The notes under the pieces: generated by a model
Databases searched by the model: none
What the model was told of the DNA's origin: nothing
Seen by the model: the letters and a program-made list of their open reading frames with translations, nothing else
Source: Prorocentrum cordatum
Taxonomy: Eukaryota > Sar > Dinophyceae > Prorocentrales > Prorocentraceae
Length of the DNA stretch: 64,000 nucleotides
Direction: 5' to 3'
Assembly: GCA_963575745.1 (NCBI GenBank)
Contig: CAUYUJ010004780.1
Location: 484,812-548,811 of the forward strand
Shown: one piece after another, positions 30,201 through 41,221 of the stretch
How the letters are laid out: every line of letters begins with the position of its first letter
Position numbering within the stretch: the first letter of the stretch is position 1
Position numbers and translations under genes: made by a program

Positions 30201-33200
30201 CAGCATTGCCGCAGTTGCCCAGTGGAGGGAGGGGGGCCAACGCGCTTTCAGTATTAATCTGCCTCGCTGGGGGGATTCTCAAGGGACTCGCATGGAAACT
30301 GTTGGGCCCCCTTCCCAGGTTCTTTTTCGTCTTTCGTGGCTTTGGGCCAGCAACCCCCAGGGTATACCTCGATGAAACAGTCTTTTGCCCCCCCTGACTC
30401 TGCGCGAGGGCCAATCGCAACAGTTCGCGTCGGGTCAAGCTATGACGGGAATGTCGAAACGCAACTCTGTTATCATTAGCCGCCAACGTCGACATTTATG
30501 ATTACATATATCAGCATTGCCAACGCCTTCGAATTGCAATCATCACTGTCGTCGGCATCCCTTTCGTGATCATGAACGCTGATGCACGCAGCTGCCTTTG
30601 TTGGGGATGATGGGGGCGCTTGCTATAGCCGTTGGCTCCTCGACAGGCGGCGCCTCGGGCATTCGAATTCTCGCGGCGTGCCTCCAGCTTAGGACATGCA
30701 ACGCTTTTGCCATCCTCCTCCTCCTCCTCCTTCCCCTTCTCCTCCTTTTTCCTGACACCCGACTAAGCTGCTCCTTCTCTTCTTCTCATCTACCCCCCCC
30801 CTGCCCGCTCCCCTGGCCCGGCCCCCAGCCTCTCGCAAAGGTAGCATGTCCCAAGCTGATCGGCGTCGCTTCCCGCCCGCTTGATAGTCGCGCTTCCTCT
30901 CATGGATCCGTCGCTGTCCCATCCCGTCGAGGACGTCCCGGATGATTCGCAGCTTGCATACGAGCCCGAGGTTGAGGATGGCCCTACCAAGCATTGCACA
31001 ATTGTTTTGCCAGCGCCGCGTCTGCCTTGCAAGACGTTCGAGCTCAAAGGCCCAGGCTCCAACGCTTCGAGCCCCACCAGCGGCAAAGTAACCTTATTGC
31101 CTCCGAGTCCGACCGAGGCTGATTAGAGCCAGTGCAAGAAGCCCTGTGGCTCCTCGAATGCCCCTGTGACGCCGCCGTTGCCGAGTTGGATGGCCAAGAG
31201 TTCGACGGGCCCCAATCCTGCTTCGCCTCGTGACAAGCGCGACCTGGAGGTGGCGCTCCGAGGCAAGGGCAACGCCGACCCAGCAGCGTGCTTGCCTGCA
31301 GCGGAGAAGCTGAAGCGGTCGCCAGAGAGTGACGGTTTGGATGGTGACTCGCAGGACACCGACCCGTTGAATTTCGGTGGCTACGACCCGCTCGCTGACA
31401 GCTCCCCCCCGTCCCACAGCCAGACCGCCGTCGATATTGAGATCGCGGTACTTGAGTTCTGAATGTGGGGGAGGGTCAGAAGTTCGGGGCCGTCGCATCA
31501 GCGGCGCCGAATTTGCTTCGGTTCGTTATGGGTTTGGGCCCCAGGGTCGTTTAGTGAAAAGTTTTCGAATGGCCCCGGGGTCGCCCCTACCTTCACATTC
31601 ATCACTCACGCAGGCAGAGACGACGAAGCGGTGGCACGCGCGGAGCCCCGCGCCCTCGCCTGCCAGGAAGCGTGCGAACTTAGTCACCAAGAGGCCGTCG
31701 GCGTCGACATTCAAACCACCTGGGGCATTTCTAGGCGCACTCGAATATATCTCATGATGTAGGCCCCACGCCCCATCCTTGTCTCATACCCCGCCAACGC
31801 GCTTGAACTTTAGAGGGTCCTGGGGCCGCGATGGGGGACGCGCGCCGATATAGGTCTTCACGTAGCGCACAGGGGGGAATTTGCGACGGATTCGAAATGT
31901 GGGTAAATCATACATCACCGATGACACATCGATTAAAACGATTCTTCGGAAGGGCCCAGACCAAATGAATTTTTCAACGGATGTATTGGAAGACGACATG
32001 CTGCTACTGCTCATTCGGGGGGGCAAATGCTATCCTAATGAGAGCGTCATAAACCGTTTTCTAAGAGCCCCCCTTGAAACGTCTGGGCCAGGAGTTTGGA
32101 TGTCGCCGCCGACAGGTCTCCTGAGCCATTGACTGCAGCGACAAAGTCTTCGTCGAATCCGACGAGATTCAATGTCCAGCGGGCCTCGTCAAGTGCTGAT
32201 CTTCTGGGGAGCATGCCGCCGACATTGCCAGCTGTACCCGAGGAGAGCGATTCCGCCGGCATTGCAGAGGCGATCTTCGATTGCGAGCATCTTGATCTGA
32301 TGCCGAAAACCAACTAGAACTAGGGCTCCTGGCGGCGCATGTTGCATCTGCTGCTCATTTGTCGTGGCCATATGTGTCGCTGCGGTAGAAGGGCTTCTTG
32401 CCAGATTTATTTTTCGTCATGTTTCGGAAGCCCGCGCGCCGTGAGCATTTAGGGTTTACAGTTCTCTTTGTGACGAAGCCTGTCTGATTGGCATGGCTTC
32501 TTGGAGCGTCGCAACGCCGCGTAAGCCGAGAGTCTTGATCCTTTCAACCTTTCCAAACTCTTAGTCGATAAAACCAACGCATTATGATCGCGGTTGTCGG
32601 TGCGGTGCTTCCTCTGCCACTTGCATGACATCCCCTTGGAGAGACAATTTGGCCTGGTCGGTGCCCCGGCCCCCTGACATTCGCATTCGTTGCCCCTCCC
32701 CTCGGGAGATATCTCCAGCCAGCGTTGCGCCCTCCTCCCCCCTGAACCCATGAAGAGCACTAAATGCGACATTGGGCTCTGCAGTTCGGGCGCTACCCTC
32801 CCTCACTCACTCCTGCTCTCCCGCGCCCTCCCTTCCTGCAGCCAGCGCCCGCTGGAGCCCTTCAGGAGGCGATGGCGGAGGCCGTTGTCGCCGAGGAGGT
32901 TGCGTGACCGCCTCAAGAGGCGGCAGGGCAAAACGAGCTGCCCGAGCCGGGCCTTGCAGCAAGAGAGCGAGGAGGAGGAAAACGTCGGACGAGGGAGGTT
33001 TGGAGAGTAGGAGGAGAAGGCGAGATGGGCGGATGCGCACGAAAGATAGAGCACTTCACACTTACAGAAGTACGAAGGGGAGTAGCGAAGCAACGTGAAG
33101 ATGATACCTCGAGCGTGGGCTGTGTTCGCTCTGATTCCTGCGCTCGAAGCGTCTCCGCGTAGTCTTCAATGCCATCGCTTGTGGATCTACGCCCGAGCAG

Positions 33201-33590
33201 CCATCAACGTTGACAAGGCAGACAGCAACCCCGTGATATGTTGTTATCTCTCGGTGTTTGACCATGTGACCGTTGATGTTGGCTCGGGAGTGGAACGTCA
33301 AGCGCGACTTCTGGCGCGCGCGAGGGGTGAGGCTTCGATATTTGTCTACTGACCTTTGGCACCCCAGGTTCCAGGGGCGATGTCTGACGCTCGCTATGCT
33401 CCGACGTCAGTTCAGTTCTTTACGCAGCAGGTTGATATGCAAATGTGCCCTCTCAGCAATGCGTGGCAACTGAGTGCAGCAACGCGTGATACTTGAAACA
33501 ACCGTTCAACCTTTCATCCCAACACATTCTTGCGAACACCTGTGTCATGAAAACCTCCTTATGATATCGAGCACACCGAGAGGATGAAAG
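30201..33590. other. intergenic or intronic DNA, no firm gene
   Basis: Of more balanced composition than the array. A few frames look mildly protein-like, for example 31166-31462 (+, ending DIEIAVLEF) and 31784-32026 (-, containing RRIVLIDVSSVMYDLPTFRI), but none has a motif, a clear start or supporting splice sites. A short CTC tract lies at 30713-30750. I do not call a gene. Confidence 0.4.
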
Positions 33591-33611
33591 GTGAGTGTTG
33601 GCGAGGGGTTG

Positions 33612-33806
33612 TCAAGGAGGGCGCGGGGTGGACGGGGGGTGGACGGGGTGGGGGGTGGGCGGGGGGCGGGCGGGGGGTGGGCGGGGGGTGGACGGGGGTG
33701 GGCGGGGGGTGGACGGGGGGGACGGGGGGACGGACGGGGGGTGGACGGGGGGGAACGGGGGGTGGACGGGGGGGCGGGCGGCGGGGTGGACGGGGGGACG
33801 GAAGGT
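33612..33806. repeat. G-rich minisatellite (GGACGGGGGGTGG type)
   Basis: Tandem variants of GGGGGGTGGACGG and GGGCGGGGGGTGG, almost devoid of C and with runs of four to seven G every few bases on the plus strand. All frames over this stretch are Gly/Arg- or Pro-rich artefacts. Confidence 0.9.
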
Positions 33807-33819
33807 GAACGAAAGGTAG

Positions 33820-35028
33820 GGCAGGAGGCAGATGGACCTCAGAGAGATTGCACCGATCCAGACGGATTTTGTGACGCACCCAAATGTGTTTTTTTGTTTG
33901 TAACGTTTATTCACATATCTTCGAACGGGTGTTGCTATTACTGCTGTGTGCGGCGGCTGGCATTCAGAATAGAATCGCCCCCGCTTGATTGATGTCATCA
34001 GGCCCATCCCACATGCTTTTCATACGTGACCATTTCATGATCATGACCCACCTCCTTCGTTGAGTCAGAACAGCGTCTCCCGATTCCAGGGCACCAGGAA
34101 AGGTCTTCTCAGGCGTTGTCTCTTGCTCTTTTGTCCCTCCTGCCCTCCTTGTCTCTCCTGCCTCCTGGGCCCTCATGCCCCCTCGGTCCCGATTAGGTAA
34201 TTTGTCCTGCTGCCCCCTAGCCCCTGGAGTACGCTGCGAGCTCTCTTCCCCGCTCGTGAGGCATTTTGCCTCGAGCCCCTCGAGAAGGGCACCTCGGGCC
34301 TCTGCTGGGGCCCCCCTAGCGCCTGGCCTCCAGGGGTGGCGGGGGGGAACAGATGGGTGCTGATGCCGCCGCTCCCGGGTTGGTTGCACTCTGGCCAGAA
34401 CTTCGAAGACAATCCAGCCGCATCGACGAGGACTCTCCGGGACGAAGGCGGCATCGGCATCGCTTCCTCCATCGACTGGGGAGGTGGAGGAGCTGGAGGA
34501 GAAGACTGACAGACTGACTATGAATCGGACCCAACGTGTCGTCACGACTTGCATGCTACTATCCTGCTGGAGCGTGCACCTGTCTACTTGACTTCTGGGT
34601 CTACCTGGAGCCGGGCCCCTCGCTCGCGCCAGAGGGGCGCGAGCGTCGACAAACGCGCTGGCTCTGAGGGCAAGCTACTCCCGCACTCGTCGGGCTAGCA
34701 GCCCACGAGCACTCGGGTGTCATGACTCTGGCGACGCAGCGCCCTTCGATTTGCCTTGGCGGCGCGACGGAGGGCGCGGCGGAGGGTCAGGGCGAGGAGT
34801 GAGGAGGCGGAGGTCGAGATTAGTCTGAAACACTGCAGCTGGCTGGCTCGGCTCTCGAGGGGTCAGTTGTCCTGGGGCCTGCAGCTGTGCAAAACGCGCG
34901 CTGTCACGAGATGCTGGCGGCGCCGAGCTGGCGGGAACTCTCTCAATCTCGGCTGGGGCCAGTCGAAGTCTGCGAGCGGGGTCTGGAGTCTGGAACCTGA
35001 TCTGCTTCATCAGGGATTACCTCTAAGA
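33820..35028. other. spacer with no supportable gene
   Basis: Contains an open frame on the minus strand at 33964-34554 (196 codons, no motif, starts with a non-ATG codon). I regard it as unsupported. No repeat or RNA gene is seen. Confidence 0.4.
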
Positions 35029-36219
35029 TTATCGGCCGTGGAAACTTATCACGTAGCTCTGCTGATAGACTAGCTTCGTGAGGCCCCTTTGCAGTGGGCC
35101 GCGCGGCGCACCCCCGAGACGGCGCTGACCTCCCTCCGCCTTGATCTTTTTCACCAGCACGTCGTGCACGCTCTTCACGTCGGGCACGTGCAAATGGAAG
35201 GGGCAGATCAGCCGCGCTTTCTCCTTGTTCTGCTTGGGCTGCTTGTTCACTTTCGCCTGGTAGTGCTTCACGCACGTGCCCAGGAGCTCGGAATCGGGCT
35301 TGCACACCACCTGCGTCCAGAACTTGCCCAGGAGCTCCCTGTCGTCTGGCGGGACTACGTCCTTGATGCCCTTGATCACGGCTGCGACGACGACCAGGTG
35401 CGGCGGGCCCAGCGCTGCGAGGTCGACCGACGGGTCAGAGGCGAAGCGTTCCTTGAGCCGCTTGGCGTCCTCGTTGTAGGCCTTGCCGCCCTCCACCGCC
35501 AGGCTCGCCATGGGCTTGTCCGCGTCGAGCTCCCAGGCCTCGTAGACCACCGCTTTCATGTCCTCCACGTCCTTGGCCACGTTCATCGTGAGTTTGGCCG
35601 TCATCGCGGCGATCTCCTCGAGGCGCTCGTAGTCCTTGTCCTTGTCGCGGCCGCCCTTGCCCTTCGTCCTGAGTTCCTTGGCTGCGCGCCCCCCTCCTTT
35701 CTCCGCTGCTCCTGCCACTGCCTGGAGCGCGCGCTTGCCTGTCCAGGCCGGCTCCATCGCGAAGGCGTCCTCCTCCGCCGCCGCCGCCGCCGCTGCTGCT
35801 CCATCTGGCATGTCGGGGTGGGTGTTCGTCTGCACCTGGCTCACGCGGCTCCACCGTCGGTCGGGCGCGAGGGCCCGTCGGAGGAGCTGGCTGCAAAACC
35901 GCTCTGGGGAAATGACTACGGAGGTGCGTTGTTTGTCGTTGTTTGCGTACCCATACAGCTGGCATTTCGGGGTAAAAGGCTCGATCGGTCTCATCGTCTG
36001 TGTTCGGTCAGCTGGGCACCTGCCACCTAAGAGAACACGCATCAAGTGTCGGGCTGCCGTACTTCTCTCACCAAACAACACCGTGCCACAATTTACGCAC
36101 TCGTTGGTAGGTGTGAGTAACGACGCAATGGTACTAAGCTTGTGTTTGCTGCGCATATGTGACATCAATGCCTTACGTGTACTGAAGCACGCGCCGCACA
36201 CAGGAGCTGAATGCTGCAT
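35029..36219 (-). CDS. zinc-finger protein with LINE-like finger pair
   Basis: From the ATG at 36217-36219 the frame gives 396 residues. A C2H2 finger (C8, C11, H21, H26; VCGACFSTRKALMSHMRSKH) is followed by a C2HC finger (C41, C44, H58, C68). This pair, with its spacing, resembles the fingers at the C-terminus of dinoflagellate LINE polyproteins, which is a recollection of that family. The middle has a poly-Ala stretch, a Lys/Gly-rich basic segment and a helical region; the C-terminus is basic. The frame stays open about 50 codons further upstream through a tandem duplication (36290-36350) encoding DDVNLAGHW and GDVSLVGHW, so an upstream exon is possible. Composition is normal for protein and there are no internal stops. 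Confidence 0.6.
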   Translation of the reverse strand: MQHSAPVCGACFSTRKALMSHMRSKHKLSTIASLLTPTNECVNCGTVLFGERSTAARHLMRVLLGGRCPADRTQTMRPIEPFTPKCQLYGYANNDKQRTSVVISPERFCSQLLRRALAPDRRWSRVSQVQTNTHPDMPDGAAAAAAAAEEDAFAMEPAWTGKRALQAVAGAAEKGGGRAAKELRTKGKGGRDKDKDYERLEEIAAMTAKLTMNVAKDVEDMKAVVYEAWELDADKPMASLAVEGGKAYNEDAKRLKERFASDPSVDLAALGPPHLVVVAAVIKGIKDVVPPDDRELLGKFWTQVVCKPDSELLGTCVKHYQAKVNKQPKQNKEKARLICPFHLHVPDVKSVHDVLVKKIKAEGGQRRLGGAPRGPLQRGLTKLVYQQSYVISFHGR

Positions 36220-36437
36220 CGTCGGAGAAGATCCACGAGCACCGTCATCAGCCGTAGTCGGCACTGCCGCGACCAACCCACCAGGGCCCCAGTGACCGAC
36301 CAAGCTAACGTCACCACACCAGTGGCCGGCCAGGTTAACGTCATCACATCGGAGGGGGCTCCGATTAGACACGGTAGTAGTCAGCTCACATTTCCATGGG
36401 GATATCTCCGATAGTACTGCCTCCTCTTCTGCAAGAT

Positions 36438-37208
36438 CTACTGCTCTACTGCTGCTGTCGAGGTCCCTGGACAGGGGAGGCCTGGGGGTGGGATCGTTCG
36501 GGCTCTGAAGGCCTGGCGGAACTCCTTGGGGTCGAGGGCCTCTAGAGCAACCTGAAAGTCGGGCTCAAAGAAGTTACCAGGCTCGATGTCGAGGTTCTGT
36601 AAGTTACTCGCAAACGTGTCCGTGCGACAGGCCTCTGCGAGGTCCTTAAATATTCTTTGTGCCCATGCATTACACCGTGGGTGGAGCGTGCCGTCTTCGC
36701 AAACTGTCGGCTCGGTTTCCACAGCAAGTTGTCCGGACGAGTAGGAGTAGGAGGACGAGGAGGAGGAGATGGAGGAGGAGGACGATGAGGACGATGAGGA
36801 CGATGAAGAGGAGAAGAAGAGGAGCAAAACGAGACAGGAACAGGAGCTGGCAACCGCACTCTGATCACCGCGTGCCGCGCGGCAGGGACGCACGGCGCGG
36901 CGTGGGGGGGGTCGTTTGCTGGACAAGGCCGCCCGCGGCAGACCCTTTGATCTCGCGAACCGCGGCACCATCAGTCGGGCAGTGCCAGAGGGGCTCACCA
37001 GTTCCTCCCGAAGATCGATGCTCCAAAGTCGAAGCCCGAGGAAGTGTTTCGATGGTTTCTGAATGTGCTCTGAGAGGGGGTCGGGGGGGGATTTCCTATA
37101 GGTTTTCGGGGGGTTCCTGAGTGTGTTCTGGTGGCCGCATTCCCTTCTACTGGAAACGGCGTTTCCTTCAGAAAGTGGCGACCCCCTGGTAGTGACCCCC
37201 CCTGACAC
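36438..37208 (-). other. weak open frame, gene status doubtful
   Basis: 256 codons, broken in the middle by a poly-Ser stretch from a GAG/GAC microsatellite (about 36740-36830). The last third (CEDGTLHPRCNAWAQRIFKD to DPKEFRQAFRARTIPP) looks more protein-like than the rest and could be an exon. No motif is recognised. Confidence 0.25.
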
Positions 37209-37954
37209 GGCCAGGGTTACGGAGGAGAAGCCAGAAGGCAGACGGGCAGAAGATCAGGTGAGACAAGAGAGGCTGTTCATTAGTAAGGACGGGAGGGATA
37301 AGAGTGACAGGAAAGATAAGAGGGACGAGGATAAATGGGGCAAGAGGGGCAAACAGGATAAGGTGAGTAATGGGGGCTAGGATGAGGGCGAGAGGGAGTA
37401 GCGGGATGAGGAATGCTTAGAATTCCTCGGGACCGCTCCTTGGGCGGCGCACTGGCAAGGGAAAACCTTAAGAGGCAATTCCTGGGAGGGCATGGTAAGA
37501 ACGACTCAATGCGGTCACGCCACATTGAAAAGGGCTGATTCGGCAATATTAAACGTGACTAAACAGGATACTGCCAATTTTCGAACACGGATATTCCACC
37601 TCCGATGTTGAACTGATCTTCCCAGGAGTTGCACCCCATCGGGCGGGGCGAACAAGGCGTTCAATAAAAGGAGTATCGACAGATCAGCTCACGCAGCCCC
37701 TGTTCCTGGCGGTTCCCGGCCCCGGGGGGCCGAATGCACCGAAGGAAACGCCCGGCGGCGGGGCCGAAACCAGCTGCATGCGGCAGATGTCGCACCCCCC
37801 CTCTCCCATACCCACCCCCGCTCGTCCGACCCGAAGAGAGGAGGAGGAGGGGGAAGATGACCGGAGGGAGGAGGACGGGGCGGAGGATTTTTCTTCAACG
37901 TCGACAACTGCCTCCATCCGAAAGTTAGACGATTATGAAAGGTCAACAACCCCG
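37209..37954. other. spacer
   Basis: Purine-rich plus-strand DNA without a supportable gene, tRNA or repeat. Confidence 0.4.
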
Positions 37955-38515
37955 TCAGGGCCCACACTTAAGGAGGACCCGCACTTGGGGTACAAACCTC
38001 TCAAAACTCTCTTCCACACACTCTGCTTTTGAGGGCTCTTTGACTTCACGCACACTTCGCAAGCACATTTGACTTCCTGACCGAACCCGCACCGACGAAT
38101 ATGCGCAGTGCGTACATATGAAAAGCGTCGTACCGTCAGAATCTGGCAGACCGACAACAAAATGACCCAAACGCTCCATCTCCATAAAATCAAACGCCAG
38201 ACGGTCCCCAAGGCAGGATCCAGGGGGCGGGCGGAGCTGAGACCGAGAGGTCTTCAACCATTTGCCACGACGCCAGCGACCACGAGTGAATTCCCAATCG
38301 TGACGTTTCGAAGCCTTCGCCTCGGTTTTAGGTTTGGCGGGTTTGGCCCACGTGCCCTCTAACAGTTGCAAGCGCGGCCACTTGAACAAGAGACTACCTG
38401 CCAGCCTGCGCACCGTGCGTGCAACGATGATCGCAATATCGAGAGCAACTCTTTTTTTCACATTGCAGGGGCACAGATCTGACGAAAGCCTCGAGACGTC
38501 CAGGCCAGAGGTCAA
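37955..38515 (-). other. ORF spanning the retrotransposon 3' end and the flank
   Basis: A 186-codon frame that begins inside terminal repeat B2 of the retrotransposon (38441-38540) and continues into flanking DNA. The flank part contains LAFDFMEMERLGHFVVG and a CTHC motif with a further Cys downstream. It is either a piece of an interrupted host gene or chance. No function assigned. Confidence 0.3.
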
Positions 38516-38540
38516 AGTCGATGCACGCTCTCACTCCTCC
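38441..38540 (-). repeat. split direct repeat B2 of the retrotransposon
   Basis: 100 bp, matching B1 (38696-38795) except for one base (GGGGCACAG versus GGGACACAG). It forms the outer 3' end of the element. Confidence 0.9.
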
Positions 38541-38557
38541 CAGGGTGGGAGGGTGGG

Positions 38558-38696
38558 GGCCGAAGACAGGCTATGGAGGGGAGAGCGGGGACAAGTGAGA
38601 GAAAGCATCCCGATGTTTAAACTTCCTTGGGTCGTTTAGCAGGCACTGACATCACCGAATTCAAAAAGCCCAAGCTCAAACCGTTCAAGAACATAT
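38558..38696 (-). repeat. split direct repeat A2 of the retrotransposon
   Basis: 139 bp, identical to A1 (47691-47829) except at two positions (CTTGGGTCG/CTTGGATCG and GGCACTG/GGTACTG). Located between B1 and B2. Confidence 0.93.
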
Positions 38697-38795
38697 AGAG
38701 CAACTCTTTTTTTCACATTGCAGGGACACAGATCTGACGAAAGCCTCGAGACGTCCAGGCCAGAGGTCAAAGTCGATGCACGCTCTCACTCCTCC
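38696..38795 (-). repeat. split direct repeat B1 of the retrotransposon
   Basis: Inner B copy, lying just downstream of the last coding region and abutting A2. Confidence 0.9.
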
Positions 38796-38821
38796 CCAAG
38801 TTTCCCGAATACGGGAGTTCA

Positions 38822-40138
38822 CTAGGGTTGGGAAGGGAGGGATGTTGAATTGTATCCGAACGTGGCAACGCAAGAGGCAGTGAGTGCCCGAACTATACAG
38901 TGTGCGAGCTCAGGCGGGTAGGCAGCCGCTGGACGGGCGCGGGCGCTTCCTTCGAGTTGGAAATGAGGCAGGCCTGACCGCGAGCACTGCCCCCTCTGAC
39001 CACTACATTTTCGGCAACGATTCTTGAGATCGCCAACTGCTACGTGACAGAACATGAGGCGAGCTGGCTTCTTACATTGGGCTTTGAATTGGCACTGGTC
39101 TAGTTCAACTAAGCTGACATGCGGCAAGTTTGCTAAAGCTTGGATCTCTGCGGTGTGCCACAGACGAGAGGTGAGCGGGTGCTCAAGAACAGCAGGGATC
39201 TTGAGCCGATGGAAAAGAGCGAACAGGCCTATGGCGGCGCGGGCAATCCGATTGCCCACCTTGAGTTTCTCTCGGTCTGGTGCACTGAGCAATTGGCTGG
39301 GCAAACCCCGGGGCATATGTTTGGATCGGATCTTTGCCGTCCGATCTCGCGCGATCGAGAAGGTTTGGCACGAGGGGGCCAACGCTGCTGCAAGGATAAG
39401 GCCCCGACGGGCGTCGCGTCGGATCGCCCTGAGGACCCTTGGATCGACAAGATTCTGCCAAACTGGATCGTGGGCTACGTCCCAGCTGCGTGTTCTAAAG
39501 CCTAGCTTATCACCTGCTCGCGAGATGCAACGGCCCCCCGCAAAAAAGTCTGCTACATACCGGCCTCTGAGGCCGAAACGCTGCGCAGCGAGATGTCTCT
39601 CGCGGCAGCCGCGGAAGCTCCGCCTTAGCTTGGCACGCGCGACTGCCAGGTCAGCATTCGACGGCTGAACTGGACTGGGCGAGCTTGCCCGAGCATGATC
39701 TTCATCAGATGGACCTCGCAAGCCTCGTACAGGCGTCTCTGGTCCGCGGGAAAGCGCTCGTACTCGGCGCTCAGACGGCTGCTGTGCTCGTACCGGTGCA
39801 TGCTTTTCGCCTGAGCCCAACAGCCGCGCCTTCGAATCTCCCCTAGGCTGCGCGTGCGTCTGCTGGCGTCGATGCTCGCGCCTGAGTGGGTGGCGGAGCT
39901 GGTACAGTGTCAGTTTGCCAGCCCCGATCTCGGCCGCTGCCAGCTGCACCGCCTGCGAGAGCTCCAGGTACGTGAAGGGCCACCGCTTGGTCCTGTCTCC
40001 GTGCCCTCGGAGCTCGGCGAACAGCGGACCCAGCCCCCGAAGGTAACTCGAGTCCAGGAGGCAGCCCTCGTCGTACCGATTCGTCTTGCTTGATCTGCCC
40101 TCCTCCTCTGGGTGCGTCAGAAGGCTCCAGCTGTCCAC
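38822..40138 (-). CDS. tyrosine-recombinase C-terminal part and C5-methyltransferase-like domain
   Basis: A 438-codon frame. Residues 74-83 (GKLTLYQLRH) are the RxxH box of a tyrosine recombinase. Just after it a one-base insertion (run of C near 39870) throws the rest of the recombinase out of frame. The lost part, with an RRRGCW box and the catalytic Tyr in HRYE, is readable in another frame at about 39870-39700. From about residue 190 a methyltransferase-like domain follows: DFFAGG (197-202, SAM-binding motif I), APSCQTFS (255-262, catalytic-Cys motif IV position), EHPLTSRLW (319-327, in place of ENV/ENP motif VI) and a C-rich KKP segment (356-358). It continues the frame of the 40202-41221 ORF, from which it is cut only by a TAG at 40202-40204. 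Methyltransferase domains are known in DIRS-like elements. Confidence 0.75.
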   Translation of the reverse strand: MDSWSLLTHPEEEGRSSKTNRYDEGCLLDSSYLRGLGPLFAELRGHGDRTKRWPFTYLELSQAVQLAAAEIGAGKLTLYQLRHPLRREHRRQQTHAQPRGDSKARLLGSGEKHAPVRAQQPSERRVRALSRGPETPVRGLRGPSDEDHARASSPSPVQPSNADLAVARAKLRRSFRGCRERHLAAQRFGLRGRYVADFFAGGRCISRAGDKLGFRTRSWDVAHDPVWQNLVDPRVLRAIRRDARRGLILAAALAPSCQTFSIARDRTAKIRSKHMPRGLPSQLLSAPDREKLKVGNRIARAAIGLFALFHRLKIPAVLEHPLTSRLWHTAEIQALANLPHVSLVELDQCQFKAQCKKPARLMFCHVAVGDLKNRCRKCSGQRGQCSRSGLPHFQLEGSARARPAAAYPPELAHCIVRALTASCVATFGYNSTSLPSQP

Positions 40139-40201
40139 TGTAGCGCGCGAGGGCGGGACCAGGTCGCACTTCCGGGCCGCCAGCAGGGAAGAGGGCCTCG
40201 A

Positions 40202-41221
40202 CTAGGCAGAGAGGCCCACGGCCAGGAACAGGGCCATGAAAGGGAGGCCCTTGTCCACCAGCCGCCACATCACTGCCGACCACACGGCGAGCGGCAGCGC
40301 TCGGCGGGTGCGCGAGGGCGTCAGCCGCCTCCACGCCTTGAGCGCTCGCCACGTCCGCGGCAAGGCTCTTCCGCCCCGTCGGCCGAAAGCTGGGTGTCGG
40401 TCGATGAGGGCGGCACCAGTCTGATCCCCCAGGCTGCCCTGCTCCCCGGACAGGTACATCGCGGCGAAGTAGTCGCACACCCAGCGGTCCACGGTCTCGC
40501 CCGAGCTCCTCACGAGCTCGTCGTCGGTCAGGCCGGCATGCAAGTAGAAACGATCGAGATATTTGGCATAGCGCTCCCTCGTCCGGCGAGTCACCGCCAG
40601 TCGCTCCAGCAAGGTGGGCCCACGGGCCGTGGTCTGCATGATCATGTCCGTGTAGAGGGCCGCGCGACGTCGGCGCCGGGAGTCCTGGAGGCGCCGAGAT
40701 CTCCTCGAGACCGCAGTCGCGTGGTTCACCACGCTGTCGGACCCACTCGACTCGTCTCCCTCCCCGGCGCCCGCCTCGTCGTCGCCAACGCCGGCCGCGG
40801 GAGCGAGGTCCTCGAGCGCCACAGGGGGCGGCAACGGCGGCTGGCGAAGGCGGCTCTCCAAGCGTGCCCTGACCGAGCGGGCGCCAGGGCCCCCTGTCCT
40901 CGCGTCGGGGCGGGCTCTGGGACCACGCGTCTCCGTCGTCACCCGGGGCCTCACCAGCACTCTCGACCTCGCCTTCGCTGTCGGTGGATCTTTCCGGCAG
41001 GGCGGCGGGCCGACGCCAGGCCGCGGCAGAACCCGCGACGGCGCTGGAGGACTCGCCTGCGCTGGAGCCCGCGGCGGCCGCAGCGCCCGAGCACGCATCC
41101 GTCGGGACAGACTCTTCGGGGGCGGAAGCGAGGAAGGCCTGACTACAGTTAGAGCCGAAACGACTACAGAGGGGAGAGAGAGAAGAAAGAGCAGAGATCC
41201 CAACCTGCTGATCCAGGACAC
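40202..41221 (-). CDS. tyrosine recombinase N-terminal region, ends at premature TAG
   Basis: A Pro/Arg/Ala-rich linker (about residues 30-190) leads into a helical core-binding domain: ERLAVTRRTRERYAKYLDRF, then VDRWVCDYFAAMYLSGE and VMWRLVDKGLPFMALFLAVG. It stops at TAG 40202-40204. The same frame then continues directly as RPSSLLAARKCDL and the C-terminal recombinase, so the stop is a point nonsense mutation (probably a former Tyr codon). Its frame overlaps the end of the RT-RNase H frame, as in DIRS elements, where these ORFs overlap. Confidence 0.75.
   Translation of the reverse strand: MSWISRLGSLLFLLSLPSVVVSALTVVRPSSLPPPKSLSRRMRARALRPPRAPAQASPPAPSRVLPRPGVGPPPCRKDPPTAKARSRVLVRPRVTTETRGPRARPDARTGGPGARSVRARLESRLRQPPLPPPVALEDLAPAAGVGDDEAGAGEGDESSGSDSVVNHATAVSRRSRRLQDSRRRRRAALYTDMIMQTTARGPTLLERLAVTRRTRERYAKYLDRFYLHAGLTDDELVRSSGETVDRWVCDYFAAMYLSGEQGSLGDQTGAALIDRHPAFGRRGGRALPRTWRALKAWRRLTPSRTRRALPLAVWSAVMWRLVDKGLPFMALFLAVGLSA

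Noticed and set aside
35915-35935. CCGTAGTCATTTC on the minus strand, SL-like start
   Set aside because: Lies in the middle of the 35.0-36.2 kb coding frame and diverges after 13 bases.
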